A stretch of DNA of 56,234 bases from Sediminibacterium sp. (lineage in GTDB: Bacteria; Bacteroidota; Bacteroidia; Chitinophagales; Chitinophagaceae): NCBI GenBank assembly GCA_007280515.1, contig QYPL01000013.1:1-56234 (forward strand), given 5' to 3'. The notes under the pieces are model-generated. The model searched no databases and was not told the DNA's origin. It saw nothing but the letters and a program-made list of their open reading frames with translations. Shown here one piece after another: positions 34,539 to 43,502 of the stretch. A program made the translations under genes and the position numbers. How positions within the stretch are numbered: position 1 is the stretch's first letter; the number at the start of each line of letters is the position of its first letter.

Positions 34539-37500
34539 TTAAAAAACAAAATTTACATTAATACCAAATTGACGAACTGGAGGCGTTTGCAAGGTATTAG
34601 AAATACCTGAACCGTTTCCTGCTGTATAACTGAACTCTGGGTCAGTGTACATGTTTTGCTTGTCAACAATGGTGAATAAATTTCTACCGTATATAGCTAC
34701 ATTAGCTGCACTGAAAACTTTTGTTTTCTTAACCATTGCACTCGGTAGTGTATACGATAAATTTACATCTCTTAATTTAATAAACCAGGCTGGCGTAACG
34801 AAGTTCTCAGAAATCAAACGGTAGTTGTTCACCCATAGAGCGTACTCTGGTTCGCGAACATGTACTGTTGTATTAGGAACTTCAGCCTTAGTAGTTGGGT
34901 CTATATAATAAGAGTTAGGGAAGATTTGGTCTGTTCTGTTAGTGGTCCATGAACCAGAACCTGTGAAGGTCATTTGACGACCAAGGTCGGCATACATTAC
35001 GTTGCCACCACGGTATTCAAAGTTAAATGCTAAACGGAATTCTTTATAAGTAACAGTTGAACCTAATCCGACCATATCGCGAGGTAATGTACCACCACGA
35101 GCAGTAAGAGCAGTATTTTGAACTGGGTAACCAGTTGTAGGACTTACTCTTCTCATACCAGAACCATCAGTTGAATAATAATAACCATTGGTTTTAAGTA
35201 TTGGGAAACGTTCTCCTAAGATAACGTTTGAAGAAGCGTAAGAGTATCCGCCATATTGGAACTGAGTAATACCAGGGAATAAATCAACCACTTTGTTGTC
35301 GTTGAATGAATATTTTAAATTAACATCCCATTTAACTTTAGTATCACGTAACACTTGCACTTTTAAGTCGGCTTCATAACCCCAGTTGTCTACTTGACCT
35401 ACGTTAATTAACAAGTTAGAGAAACCTGTTGTATTAGGTACTTTCACTGTTAATACTTGACCAATTGAATTTTGCTTATACAAAGAAACGTCTAAGTTCA
35501 CTCTGTTTTTAAACATACTTAATTCAGCACCTATTTCCATAGCGGTTACAAACTCTGGTTTTAAATTAGCATCAGGTAAAGTATTTCCTACTGATAAACC
35601 TACGTTATTTCCATAAGGGAAATTCGAACCGTTTGAATAAGAAAGATCTAAACCATATAAAGGAATATTGTCATTACCATTCTTGTTATAAGATGTACGC
35701 AATTTAGCATAGTTCAAAGTATTGCTCTTTAAACCAGGGAAGGCGTCTGTTACAATAAAAGATAAGGCAGCTCCATAATATAAATAAGAATATTGATTCG
35801 CATCTCTTGTTTGTTTGAAGAAACGAGATGTTGCATCATAACGAGCAGTCAAGTTTAAGTTTAACCACTCCATATTTTTTATGTTCGTGTTTAAATCGGC
35901 CCAGTAACCAAACTTACGCTCTGTTGTGTTTGATTCACCACCGCCTAAGTTACCTTGTCTGTTAGATACGTTGTAAACATCAGGTACCACAATTGAACTT
36001 GAAGAAACAGAGATAGATTTAGTATAACGTTGGTATATACTATAACCTAAATTCAATTTGTTTTGAACATTAGCGATATCTTTTTGGATACGTACTTGGA
36101 ATTCGTTGTTCACAACATTCTCCGTACTTGAATAATCAGATACAGCACCTAAGATATCACCGATTGCACGGTAGATACCAGGATAGTCATCATAACTTTG
36201 CCATGGCGCAGGAATATCAGCCGAATATTTTGCCCAGTCAGAGTATTGGAATTTCTCAGTAGTGTTTTTACCAGTACGAGAGTTATTCATAATACCTAAT
36301 CTGTTATAAAGTTGTAACCAAGGAAGCGCACGATAAGTGATATCGAAGTTTCCAGAGATGTTAGCATCTTTATATTTTGCACGCTGAATATCTTTGTTAA
36401 AATAAGGGTTATTATAATAGTCATTATAGTAGCCATTCGGATTCGCAAAAGGATTAGTTCTCCAGTTTCTCATCGTAGTTAAATCTACCCAAGAAGCGGT
36501 GTTGATGATATCATTTTGGAAATCTGAATTTGTTCTATCATAATAAGCTTGTGTCAATGCAGCGTTGAAAGTAGTAGATATTTTACCATACTCCTTAGAC
36601 GATTTAACACGAACACCTGTTCTATCACTTAAATCGCCAGGTATAATTCCATTGATTTTATTATTCTCCACTGATAAGTAATAACTAGATGTTTCATCAC
36701 CACCTTGGAAACTAGCTTGATGATTTTGAGAAATTCCCATATCAAAGCTATTTCTACGAACGTTTGGAACGTCTGCATAAGGGATGATTAAAGCAGATCC
36801 ATCTACTAAGGTACGACCCGCTATACGTCTACTTCCATCATAAGCATCACCATATTGTTGGTTTTCATATGAACGCCAGTTTTCCTTAGCACGGTTTAAG
36901 GCACTAAGATCGTAACCCGCTTCGCCAAAGGAAAGAGGATAGTATTGAGAACCAGAACCATATTGATTTTGGAAAGAAGGCAAGAAACTTACTTGCTCAA
37001 AGTTGGTGGTATTAGTATAGGAAACTTTTAATTTTCCTTTAGCACCTTGTTTAGTGGTAATGACTAAAGCACCGTTTACACCTGCAGAACCATACAATGT
37101 TGCCGCTTGACCACCCTTAAGGACAGTCACGTTTTCAACATCATTAGGATTGATAAGTGCTAAAGCAGTGGCGGTAGTTTGCATACCATCAATAACTACT
37201 AAGGCTTCATTGTTTCCTGTTAATGAACGGTAACCACGTAAAACCACTTTCACTGAAGGGTCAACGCTATTATTTACAGTATATACAGCCAAACCAGAAA
37301 CCTTACCCGCAAGGGCTTGTGTTAACTGAGGTGAGTGACCTACTGTAATTTCATCACTTGAAACTTTAGCATAAGAATATCCGATTTCTTTTGATTTCTT
37401 ACGGATACCTTGTGCAGTAACAACTACGTCTTCTAGTTCATCAGCTTGACGATTCAAAGTAATACTTAATGAAGTTGCAGTTGCTCTCACTTCAGTAGAA

Positions 37501-37733
37501 GCGAAACCAGTGGCACTTACTTGCAAAGTTGCGTTTGCAGCAGCATTAATTTTGAAGTTACCTTTTTCATCAGCCACTACAGCTGAGGCTTGGCCCTTTA
37601 CTTTTACTGTTGCATAAGAAACAGCTACTCCTTTTTCATCTTTCACCGTACCGGCTACTGAACGAACTTGAGCATTGGCTGTTATCAAACTGCATAACAC
37701 AGCTAAGAAGAGCGAGGATAGAATTTTCTTCAT
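34539..37733 (-). CDS. SusC/RagA family TonB-linked outer-membrane protein
   Basis: The protein has 1064 residues. A signal peptide (about 1-21, ending TANAQ) is followed by a carboxypeptidase-D-like domain (about 25-100, VAGTVKDEKGVAVSYATVKV), then DELEDVVVTAQGIRKKSKE and the plug (LTQALAGKVSGLAVYTVNN, VVLRGYRSLTGNNEALVVID, VENVTVLKGGQAATLYGSAG). A 22-strand-type barrel follows, ending in NVNFVF. It imports a bound nutrient using TonB/ExbBD energy. susD follows. Three phased TTAAGA repeats lie 55-82 bp upstream. Confidence 0.96.
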   Translation of the reverse strand: MKKILSSLFLAVLCSLITANAQVRSVAGTVKDEKGVAVSYATVKVKGQASAVVADEKGNFKINAAANATLQVSATGFASTEVRATATSLSITLNRQADELEDVVVTAQGIRKKSKEIGYSYAKVSSDEITVGHSPQLTQALAGKVSGLAVYTVNNSVDPSVKVVLRGYRSLTGNNEALVVIDGMQTTATALALINPNDVENVTVLKGGQAATLYGSAGVNGALVITTKQGAKGKLKVSYTNTTNFEQVSFLPSFQNQYGSGSQYYPLSFGEAGYDLSALNRAKENWRSYENQQYGDAYDGSRRIAGRTLVDGSALIIPYADVPNVRRNSFDMGISQNHQASFQGGDETSSYYLSVENNKINGIIPGDLSDRTGVRVKSSKEYGKISTTFNAALTQAYYDRTNSDFQNDIINTASWVDLTTMRNWRTNPFANPNGYYNDYYNNPYFNKDIQRAKYKDANISGNFDITYRALPWLQLYNRLGIMNNSRTGKNTTEKFQYSDWAKYSADIPAPWQSYDDYPGIYRAIGDILGAVSDYSSTENVVNNEFQVRIQKDIANVQNKLNLGYSIYQRYTKSISVSSSSIVVPDVYNVSNRQGNLGGGESNTTERKFGYWADLNTNIKNMEWLNLNLTARYDATSRFFKQTRDANQYSYLYYGAALSFIVTDAFPGLKSNTLNYAKLRTSYNKNGNDNIPLYGLDLSYSNGSNFPYGNNVGLSVGNTLPDANLKPEFVTAMEIGAELSMFKNRVNLDVSLYKQNSIGQVLTVKVPNTTGFSNLLINVGQVDNWGYEADLKVQVLRDTKVKWDVNLKYSFNDNKVVDLFPGITQFQYGGYSYASSNVILGERFPILKTNGYYYSTDGSGMRRVSPTTGYPVQNTALTARGGTLPRDMVGLGSTVTYKEFRLAFNFEYRGGNVMYADLGRQMTFTGSGSWTTNRTDQIFPNSYYIDPTTKAEVPNTTVHVREPEYALWVNNYRLISENFVTPAWFIKLRDVNLSYTLPSAMVKKTKVFSAANVAIYGRNLFTIVDKQNMYTDPEFSYTAGNGSGISNTLQTPPVRQFGINVNFVF

Positions 37734-37782
37734 TTGCTTAAATTTTAATTTTCTTAGTTAGAAAGATAAGAAAAATTTCTTC

Positions 37783-37815
37783 CAATGTTAAGAAATCGTT
37801 AAGAAATTTTTAAGA
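37783..37815 (-). promoter_or_regulatory. Upstream region of susC with phased TTAAGA repeats
   Basis: TTAAGA begins at 37788, 37799 and 37810, exactly one helical turn (11 bp) apart. The first two copies extend to TTAAGAAAT. A near-consensus -7 element (TAACATTG, minus strand, 37783-37790) overlaps the first copy, so the array covers the expected -10 to -40 region. Confidence 0.45.
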
Positions 37816-37914
37816 GAATCTAAACAAGTTCTAGTTTAACCTATTTTATACTTATAAATTAATTATTTATATATTATACTTTATTTATATAATATAGGAT
37901 TAAAATCTAAGATT

Positions 37915-38454
37915 TTAGATTATTTTTTTCAAAATATACATGCCTCTGTATTCCTCTTTCATTAAATGAAAAGTAGAATCTGAGAGCCTAAAGGAGCCTA
38001 CTAAGGCATAGCCCATTTTAGTATAAAACTGCATAGCCAGGCTAGCCGTATCCATGGCCTTTAAAAAAATATATTTCTTTTGATAAGACTTAGCAATATC
38101 AAAAACAAAATTCATTAAGTAAGTTCCTAGTCCTTTATTCACAGCAGTGCTATGAATATAAATTCTCTCAAGTTCAATACCTTCTTTTATATCGCCACCC
38201 TCTATGGCTGCGTCAATATTTATTTTCAAATAGCCTACTTCTTTATTATTGATATAGGCAATATAATGTAAACAGTTTTTATTTTCTATTTCACTTGTAA
38301 TTTTTGAAACAGGATAAGCGAATTCATTCATATACCAATCCATACCACCTGCCAACCATAAATGCGCATAATGATTTACATAAATAGTTTTAGCCAAACT
38401 ACTGAAAGCTTTGGCCGATGCACTATCTATTTTTTTTATTTCTATTAATTCCAA
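37915..38454 (-). CDS. GNAT family N-acetyltransferase
   Basis: The protein has 179 residues. The acetyl-CoA site is in ELERIYIHSTAVNKGLGTYLMNFVFDIAKS (the V-x-x-x-G-x-G/A type loop VNKGLG), followed by YIFLKAMDTASLAMQFYTKMGYALVGSF. It transfers an acetyl group to an unknown amine. It is the last gene of the six-gene operon, 32 nt after the D-threonine aldolase-type gene, so an amino-acid-derived substrate is possible. Confidence 0.88.
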   Translation of the reverse strand: MELIEIKKIDSASAKAFSSLAKTIYVNHYAHLWLAGGMDWYMNEFAYPVSKITSEIENKNCLHYIAYINNKEVGYLKINIDAAIEGGDIKEGIELERIYIHSTAVNKGLGTYLMNFVFDIAKSYQKKYIFLKAMDTASLAMQFYTKMGYALVGSFRLSDSTFHLMKEEYRGMYILKKII

Positions 38455-38486
38455 TTTTTGAGGAGCGTTAAATTTTAATTGAAAAA

Positions 38487-39590
38487 TTAAATGGTAATTT
38501 TTCTTTTCCTAGCCACTACTTCCCAATTTTCCACTACTTTATTATTATTTACAATAATAGCGTTATCATATAAAGCAACAGTAGGGCAAATATGCACAGG
38601 CACTCCATACCAAATATCTCCTACTCTATGCTTTGTAGCGTCTTGTACTTTTACCACTAAATGCTCTTCACTTTGTCCTATGGGTTCTGCATTGGGTGCA
38701 TTTAAAAAATGTACCCTTGGCATTGGATTCTCTGCAGCTACTGCTTTATGCCCTAAATCAACACAAACAGTATGTTCATCAATAATGGAAATAATTCTTG
38801 TTACCACCAAACAGGCAAATTCAAAAGGCAAATCGGGAAATAAATTTTTATAGCCCCAGTCCCAAAAAACAAATGTACCTGGACTCACTTGAATATCCTT
38901 TCTTTTAATGTGGCCAGAAAACGAACAAGAGCCTGCCATAATTAGTTCTAAGGAAGAAGATGAAATAGCTTCTAATTTTTTTCTAAGCGTATCGGCATTT
39001 TCAAAAACTGCATCGGCTTGTGCGTTTCTAACATTAATATCCGTTTCTCTGATATGCCCATCATAACAATGTAATCCAATAATGGTAATAGAAGGAAGCG
39101 GCGCAGATGCAGTATATAATGTGGTGGCCTTATCGGTCATAATTCCTGAACGGTTCATACCAATATTTACATCTATATAAGCGTCAATGGTCAAAGCTTC
39201 TTGAACCATTATTTTTGATACAGCCGTAGCGGTTTCTATATTATCTACTAAACAAGAAAATTTGGTTGCAGGAAAAGTTTTAATAAGTGAAACCAATCTA
39301 TTTAATTTAGGACCCATTAACTGATGCGCAATCAAAACATTGGGTGTTTTCAGTATACCTAACATTTCTGCTTCAGCAATAGTGGCGCACTTATAATTAC
39401 GAATGCCTTTATCCATCATCATTTGACAAACTTCTGCAATCTTATTAGTTTTAACATGGGGTCTTAATTGATCAACATTGCAACCCACCATCTCAATGAG
39501 TTTATTGATATTCTCTTGAGCCCTGGAAGCATATACAATTAAAGAGGGAGAATCGATTGTATCTATGGAATCTATTTCGTACCACTGCAT
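38487..39590 (-). CDS. D-threonine aldolase/D-serine dehydratase-type PLP enzyme
   Basis: The protein has 367 residues, fold-type III. The PLP lysine is K47 in LRPHVKTNK. The barrel includes YIDVNIGMNRSG and GLHCYDGHIRETDI. The C-terminal domain has the metal-binding pair H333 and C335 in VPVHICPT, as in eukaryotic-type D-serine dehydratase and D-threonine aldolase. Depending on substrate it would release 2-aminoacrylate, and so pyruvate and ammonia, or glycine plus an aldehyde. It is 15 nt after ridA, which fits 2-aminoacrylate chemistry. The exact substrate is open: D-serine, D-threonine or 3-hydroxyaspartate. Confidence 0.9.
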   Translation of the reverse strand: MQWYEIDSIDTIDSPSLIVYASRAQENINKLIEMVGCNVDQLRPHVKTNKIAEVCQMMMDKGIRNYKCATIAEAEMLGILKTPNVLIAHQLMGPKLNRLVSLIKTFPATKFSCLVDNIETATAVSKIMVQEALTIDAYIDVNIGMNRSGIMTDKATTLYTASAPLPSITIIGLHCYDGHIRETDINVRNAQADAVFENADTLRKKLEAISSSSLELIMAGSCSFSGHIKRKDIQVSPGTFVFWDWGYKNLFPDLPFEFACLVVTRIISIIDEHTVCVDLGHKAVAAENPMPRVHFLNAPNAEPIGQSEEHLVVKVQDATKHRVGDIWYGVPVHICPTVALYDNAIIVNNNKVVENWEVVARKRKITI

Positions 39591-39605
39591 AAAAAATATT
39601 TTTTA

Positions 39606-40073
39606 CTAAACAAGTTCAAACATGGCTTCTATTTCTACCGGAATATTTCCAGGTAGAGAACCCATCCCTACTGCACTTCTTACACCCACACCATTATCTG
39701 GCCCCCAAATAGAGGCAAACAATTCACTGCAACCATTAATTATATAGGGATGCTTTTCAAAGTCACTAGTACAACTTACCATACCCAATACTTTTATAAC
39801 ACGCTTCACTTTATCCAGTGAACCTAGGTTGGCTTTGATAGTGGCTATAATAGCAAGTCCAACTTGTCTTGCAGCTAACTTACCTTCTTCCATATTAATA
39901 GTATCACCCACTCTTCCAATAATGAGCGAGCCATTTTCTTGTACTGGACCATGACCAGAAACTAAACAATGGTTGCCGTCCACCAATAAAGGCTTGTATA
40001 CACCTAATGGTTTGGGCGCTGGTGGTAAAGTCAAGCCAAGTTTGGCAAAATTTTCTTCAGGAGTACTCATCAT
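39606..40073 (-). CDS. RidA/YjgF family enamine/imine deaminase
   Basis: The protein has 155 residues, of the longer Rid subfamily (starts with ENFAKLGLTLPPAPKPLGVY). It has FLVSGHGPV-like CLVSGHGPVQENGSLIIG, AARQVGLAIIATIKANLGSLDKV and the C-terminal GVRSAVGMGSLPGNIPVEIEA. R132 aligns with the arginine essential for deaminase activity in RidA. Rid proteins hydrolyse reactive 2-aminoacrylate released by PLP dehydratases. Its place between a serine ammonia-lyase and a D-amino-acid PLP enzyme is a strong contextual match. Confidence 0.92.
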   Translation of the reverse strand: MMSTPEENFAKLGLTLPPAPKPLGVYKPLLVDGNHCLVSGHGPVQENGSLIIGRVGDTINMEEGKLAARQVGLAIIATIKANLGSLDKVKRVIKVLGMVSCTSDFEKHPYIINGCSELFASIWGPDNGVGVRSAVGMGSLPGNIPVEIEAMFELV

Positions 40074-40117
40074 AATTAATATTAAATTTTAAAAAATAGT
40101 TAAAAATAAAAAAACTA

Positions 40118-40798
40118 TTAAAGTGTTTTTATCATTATGTTTTTAAAGTAAATAGGGGCACCTGCATGCTTACCTTGCAGGCCTATGTAACCATGCAAAC
40201 CCAATGTAGACATAGGGTTATACAACCAGCCAGGTATTTTAGTACCATCTGGATTTATTTTACTAGAAGTAAAATCGTCCATATTACATTCATTCACTAA
40301 TGTACCATTCAATTCAATCTTAATATTTTTATCAACACAAGTAATGGTATAATGATTCCACTCGCCTGGTCTTTTTAAACTTTTATTAGTAGCAGGCTTA
40401 TGTCCAAAAATGGCGCCACATTGCCAGCTAGGAGCAGCTTTGCTCCACTGTAAAGAGTAGTCATCGGCAATTTGTATTTCCACTGAATGGGGTATCCATT
40501 CTACTATATCTGTGGCATGAACTATTACGCCACTATTGGTTCCATCTGCGGTTTGAAAATCTAAATCTAAAATAAAATTATCGTACATGTCCTTACTCCA
40601 AATGGCTGAATCCCTAGATGCCGTTAAGACCCCAATTGAATCCTTCCAAATAGCTGGATCAAATTGAGCAGTTTGTAAATTTTTTCCAAATAAACTTTTC
40701 CAGCCTTTTTTATTTGTGTTGGGATAATTATTTTGAGCATATCCCACTGAGTTAGATAAAATAAATAATACTAAAACAAGGCTTAAGAAAATTTTCAT
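40118..40798 (-). CDS. DUF1080 (3-keto-disaccharide hydrolase-like) exported protein
   Basis: The protein has 226 residues with a signal peptide (about 1-21, ending GYAQ). The jelly-roll DUF1080 domain has GWKSLFGKNLQTAQFD, DLDFQTADGTNSGVIVHAT, SVEIQIADDYSL, RPGEWNHYTITCVDKNIKIELNG and GYIGLQGKHAGAPIYFKNIMIKTL. Characterised relatives hydrolyse 3-keto-glycosides; many others are unassigned. It is odd inside an amino-acid operon (15 nt after the serine lyase gene, 44 nt before ridA) and may act on an extracellular precursor. Confidence 0.92.
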   Translation of the reverse strand: MKIFLSLVLVLFILSNSVGYAQNNYPNTNKKGWKSLFGKNLQTAQFDPAIWKDSIGVLTASRDSAIWSKDMYDNFILDLDFQTADGTNSGVIVHATDIVEWIPHSVEIQIADDYSLQWSKAAPSWQCGAIFGHKPATNKSLKRPGEWNHYTITCVDKNIKIELNGTLVNECNMDDFTSSKINPDGTKIPGWLYNPMSTLGLHGYIGLQGKHAGAPIYFKNIMIKTL

Positions 40799-40813
40799 TT
40801 TGATTTTTTTTAA

Positions 40814-42391
40814 TTAACAACTTTTATAAAAAACAGGCGGATTGGCTTCCAATAAAGCTTCAATTTTTTTAGCAGTACTAGTTATAGAAAGGCCACCCAA
40901 GTTCGTGCAACGTAAGGTATGATGAATTTGATCGCCCACGGCTTTCATTGTTTCTATTACTTCGTCTAAAGGAATAAGGTGCTCGTAATTAGACAGGGCC
41001 ATATTAGCACAAGAAATAGCATTGGTTGCTGCCATCACATTTCTACCAAGACAAGGTGCTTCCACTCTATTGCCAATGGGATCACAAATAATACCTAAAG
41101 AATTTTGTAAGGCTAAAGAGGCAGCCGCAATAGACTGCGCTAAACTTCCTCCCTTCATTTCAACAAGCGCCGCTGCGGCCATCCCGCCGCCAGAACCCGT
41201 TTCAGCCATACAGCCTCCCACTTCTGCAGCAAATGTAGCATGCGCAGCTATAAACACTCCTATAAGACCAGCCGATAGCATGGCTTTAATAATAGCTTCT
41301 TCATTATTATTGATACAATGTGCAGTTCCAAAAACTACGCCTGGCAAACCACCACAAGAGCCAGCTGTAGGCGCTGCTACAATCACACCCATGGAGCTTT
41401 TCACTTCCATAATAGCAGACACATACATAATAGTGGTGTTAAGCACATCGCCTCCTATTAATTGATTCGCATCGTAGCTTTTTTTAAACTGTGGTGATTG
41501 ACTTCCTAAAATTCGGTCCTTATAGGCTGTTCCCTTTAATCCTGTTTCAATGGCATTACCCATAATATGAATAATGGATTTCATTTTGTCCATTACTTCT
41601 TCAGGGCTAATATTTCCTCTTATACTTTCATAGTCCACCGCTAATTCCCAGAGTGCTTTATTTTTGCCCTCATTATATTGCATCATTTCATTACAAGTAA
41701 TAAAAGGAACCGTCATTCCTTTTCTGGCCATAATGGGCAGCACAGGCTTTATATTTTTAATGGAATGCACGGAATGCATTTGCATGATCTCTTTGCAAAT
41801 GGTTTCAGAAATAGCAGCTGGCGATTTTATTTCGATAAAAGAACTAGCTCCTTTATGAAAAATAATTTCATCATAAGTAATAGTAGATTTTAAATACTGA
41901 ATAATATTTTCTGCATCAGTACAATAAATTAATGTTTCATAATAATCGCCTGCCATAGAAACTTTATTGCCATCGATATTAATTACTTCAATCATGCCCC
42001 CTCCAGTAGAAATTGCAATTAATACTTTCGTTTCTTTTTCATTAGACAAGCTAATCTTATAAGTGTTGGGGTGCTTTTCTTCTAAAGCAGCTATATTAAT
42101 ACTATAATTTATTCCAGCAGTAGCTAAATGTTTTTCTGAGTCCGGTAGCCTCTCATCGTAAGCTTCCCAACCAAGGAAACCGCCAAATAAACCCATATCA
42201 GAGCCCTGACTTTTATGGGTAGTGGCTAAAGACCCATGCGGGTCAAATTCAATAACAATGTCCTTTATTTGCTCATCCATTAAATCACGACATATTCTAG
42301 CAATACGAAGTGAGGCAGCACAGTGTGAGCTAGAAGGGCCCCTCATTACGGGACCAATCACATCATTGAATATACTGGGATAATTTGACAT
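40814..42391 (-). CDS. sdaA: Iron-sulfur L-serine ammonia-lyase, single chain
   Basis: The protein has 525 residues, longer than the usual ~455. The beta part is N-terminal (FNDVIGPVMRGPSSSHCAAS), the alpha part C-terminal (IVAAPTAGSCGGLPG). Likely [4Fe-4S] ligands are C394 (GGCMAE), C436 and C447 (CDPIGNRVEAPC). Their 42 and 11 residue spacing equals that in the Legionella pneumophila enzyme. The last residue, C525, matches that enzyme's C-terminal tail cysteine, which plugs the fourth iron. It converts L-serine to pyruvate and ammonia via 2-aminoacrylate. It is second in the operon, after the TSUP gene. Confidence 0.95.
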   Translation of the reverse strand: MSNYPSIFNDVIGPVMRGPSSSHCAASLRIARICRDLMDEQIKDIVIEFDPHGSLATTHKSQGSDMGLFGGFLGWEAYDERLPDSEKHLATAGINYSINIAALEEKHPNTYKISLSNEKETKVLIAISTGGGMIEVINIDGNKVSMAGDYYETLIYCTDAENIIQYLKSTITYDEIIFHKGASSFIEIKSPAAISETICKEIMQMHSVHSIKNIKPVLPIMARKGMTVPFITCNEMMQYNEGKNKALWELAVDYESIRGNISPEEVMDKMKSIIHIMGNAIETGLKGTAYKDRILGSQSPQFKKSYDANQLIGGDVLNTTIMYVSAIMEVKSSMGVIVAAPTAGSCGGLPGVVFGTAHCINNNEEAIIKAMLSAGLIGVFIAAHATFAAEVGGCMAETGSGGGMAAAALVEMKGGSLAQSIAAASLALQNSLGIICDPIGNRVEAPCLGRNVMAATNAISCANMALSNYEHLIPLDEVIETMKAVGDQIHHTLRCTNLGGLSITSTAKKIEALLEANPPVFYKSC

Positions 42392-42439
42392 CTTAGGTTC
42401 ATTTAAGCATTCTAAATTTACTAAAAATAAAATTAAGTA

Positions 42440-43297
42440 TTATTTGTTTTTTATAGTCGTCCAAAACATGGAAACAGAGGTATACACTATAATAATTAGT
42501 ACTAGCCATCTTAAGGTATCCAAGGGCATTGATTTTATAATGAAAGCAGCTATTAACACAGCCAATATACTTGGTATAGCCATACCTAATGCTGCCTTTT
42601 TATTATAGGCACCCGATTTGATAAATTTATAGGAAGCAGGCGGCATTAAAAAAGCACAGGAACCCATCATAATAGGAAAGGCCACTTGAGGAGACAACCC
42701 CAATAAATACACTAAAGCCATACAAGGTGCATAGAGGCCTACTCCAGCAGTCATCATGGCACCTAATATAAAATTAACCACCCCTGCAATGACCAACTTC
42801 CATCCATGAATGCCAATGGCTACTCCTTCTCCATGTATCCAATGCATTTTATTAGCGAACATAAAACCAGCCGTAATTAATAATGCAGTGCTTATAGTAA
42901 GTCTAATATTTCTTTCAGAAAGTTTACCAATTATATCGGCACCTAAAATAGCACCACCCATAGCAGTTAAAAACATCACAATTAAAGTGACAGGCTCTAC
43001 CTCCACCACTTGAATAAAAATAATGGCTTGAATTAAAACGGGTAATGTATTGGCCACATTCATGGTGCCAGGTATTAATTTATCTGAAGTTTGTTTGGTA
43101 AATTTTAATAAGGCTGTTTGTGGTGCAAAGGCACCAATACCCAATACATCAAAAAAGTTAACTACAAAACCAATAATGCCGGTTTTGATCCAACTTACTT
43201 TTTCTAAATTATTTTTATGCTTGATAATATCTGTTCCTAAAACATAAATAAACCAAATTGCAAACAGGACTAAAATAATCCAAATAATATTCACCAT
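42440..43297 (-). CDS. TSUP (TauE/SafE) family transporter
   Basis: The protein has 285 residues with about eight membrane helices. TSUP features are KTGIIGFVVNFFDVLGIGAFAP in the first half and VIAGVVNFILGAMMTAGVGLYAPCMALVYLLG in the second (the internal repeat), then PIMMGSCAFLMPPASYKFI. TSUP carriers move sulfite, sulfoacetate, taurine-related or organic acids. Here the operon suggests an amino acid or a product such as a 2-oxoacid (inference). It is the first gene of the operon. A perfect palindrome ends 3 bp upstream of the start codon. Confidence 0.9.
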   Translation of the reverse strand: MVNIIWIILVLFAIWFIYVLGTDIIKHKNNLEKVSWIKTGIIGFVVNFFDVLGIGAFAPQTALLKFTKQTSDKLIPGTMNVANTLPVLIQAIIFIQVVEVEPVTLIVMFLTAMGGAILGADIIGKLSERNIRLTISTALLITAGFMFANKMHWIHGEGVAIGIHGWKLVIAGVVNFILGAMMTAGVGLYAPCMALVYLLGLSPQVAFPIMMGSCAFLMPPASYKFIKSGAYNKKAALGMAIPSILAVLIAAFIIKSMPLDTLRWLVLIIIVYTSVSMFWTTIKNK

Positions 43298-43299
43298 AT

Positions 43300-43317
43300 A
43301 ACTTGTATTTACAAGTT
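43300..43317. promoter_or_regulatory. Perfect 18-bp palindrome upstream of the TSUP/serine operon
   Basis: AACTTGTA-TT-TACAAGTT, two perfect 8-bp arms, two bases from the TSUP start codon. This is a candidate operator for a dimeric repressor. A hairpin in the leader is an alternative. Confidence 0.6.
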
Positions 43318-43502
43318 AAGTTAATACAAATTCTACTATTTAAGACTGTCATTGAAAATTATTTACTGCTGTATATAACCCCCTAAAAGCAGGTATGGAC
43401 TCACTTAGTCTATTGAACCTTACGGCTTTAGCCTATTAACAATAAAATAACTTTATTTTTAAAAGTAATATTATACCTTACTTATTCATTAAAAAAAATT
43501 AT

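Noticed and set aside
32991..37733. Polysaccharide utilisation locus
   Set aside because: SusC and SusD are present, but no glycoside hydrolase, polysaccharide lyase or sugar regulator lies nearby, so a glycan substrate is not supported.
37898..37917. Terminator after the GNAT gene
   Set aside because: AAAATCT/AGATTTT pairs, but the stem is nearly all A/T and no T-run follows on the minus strand.
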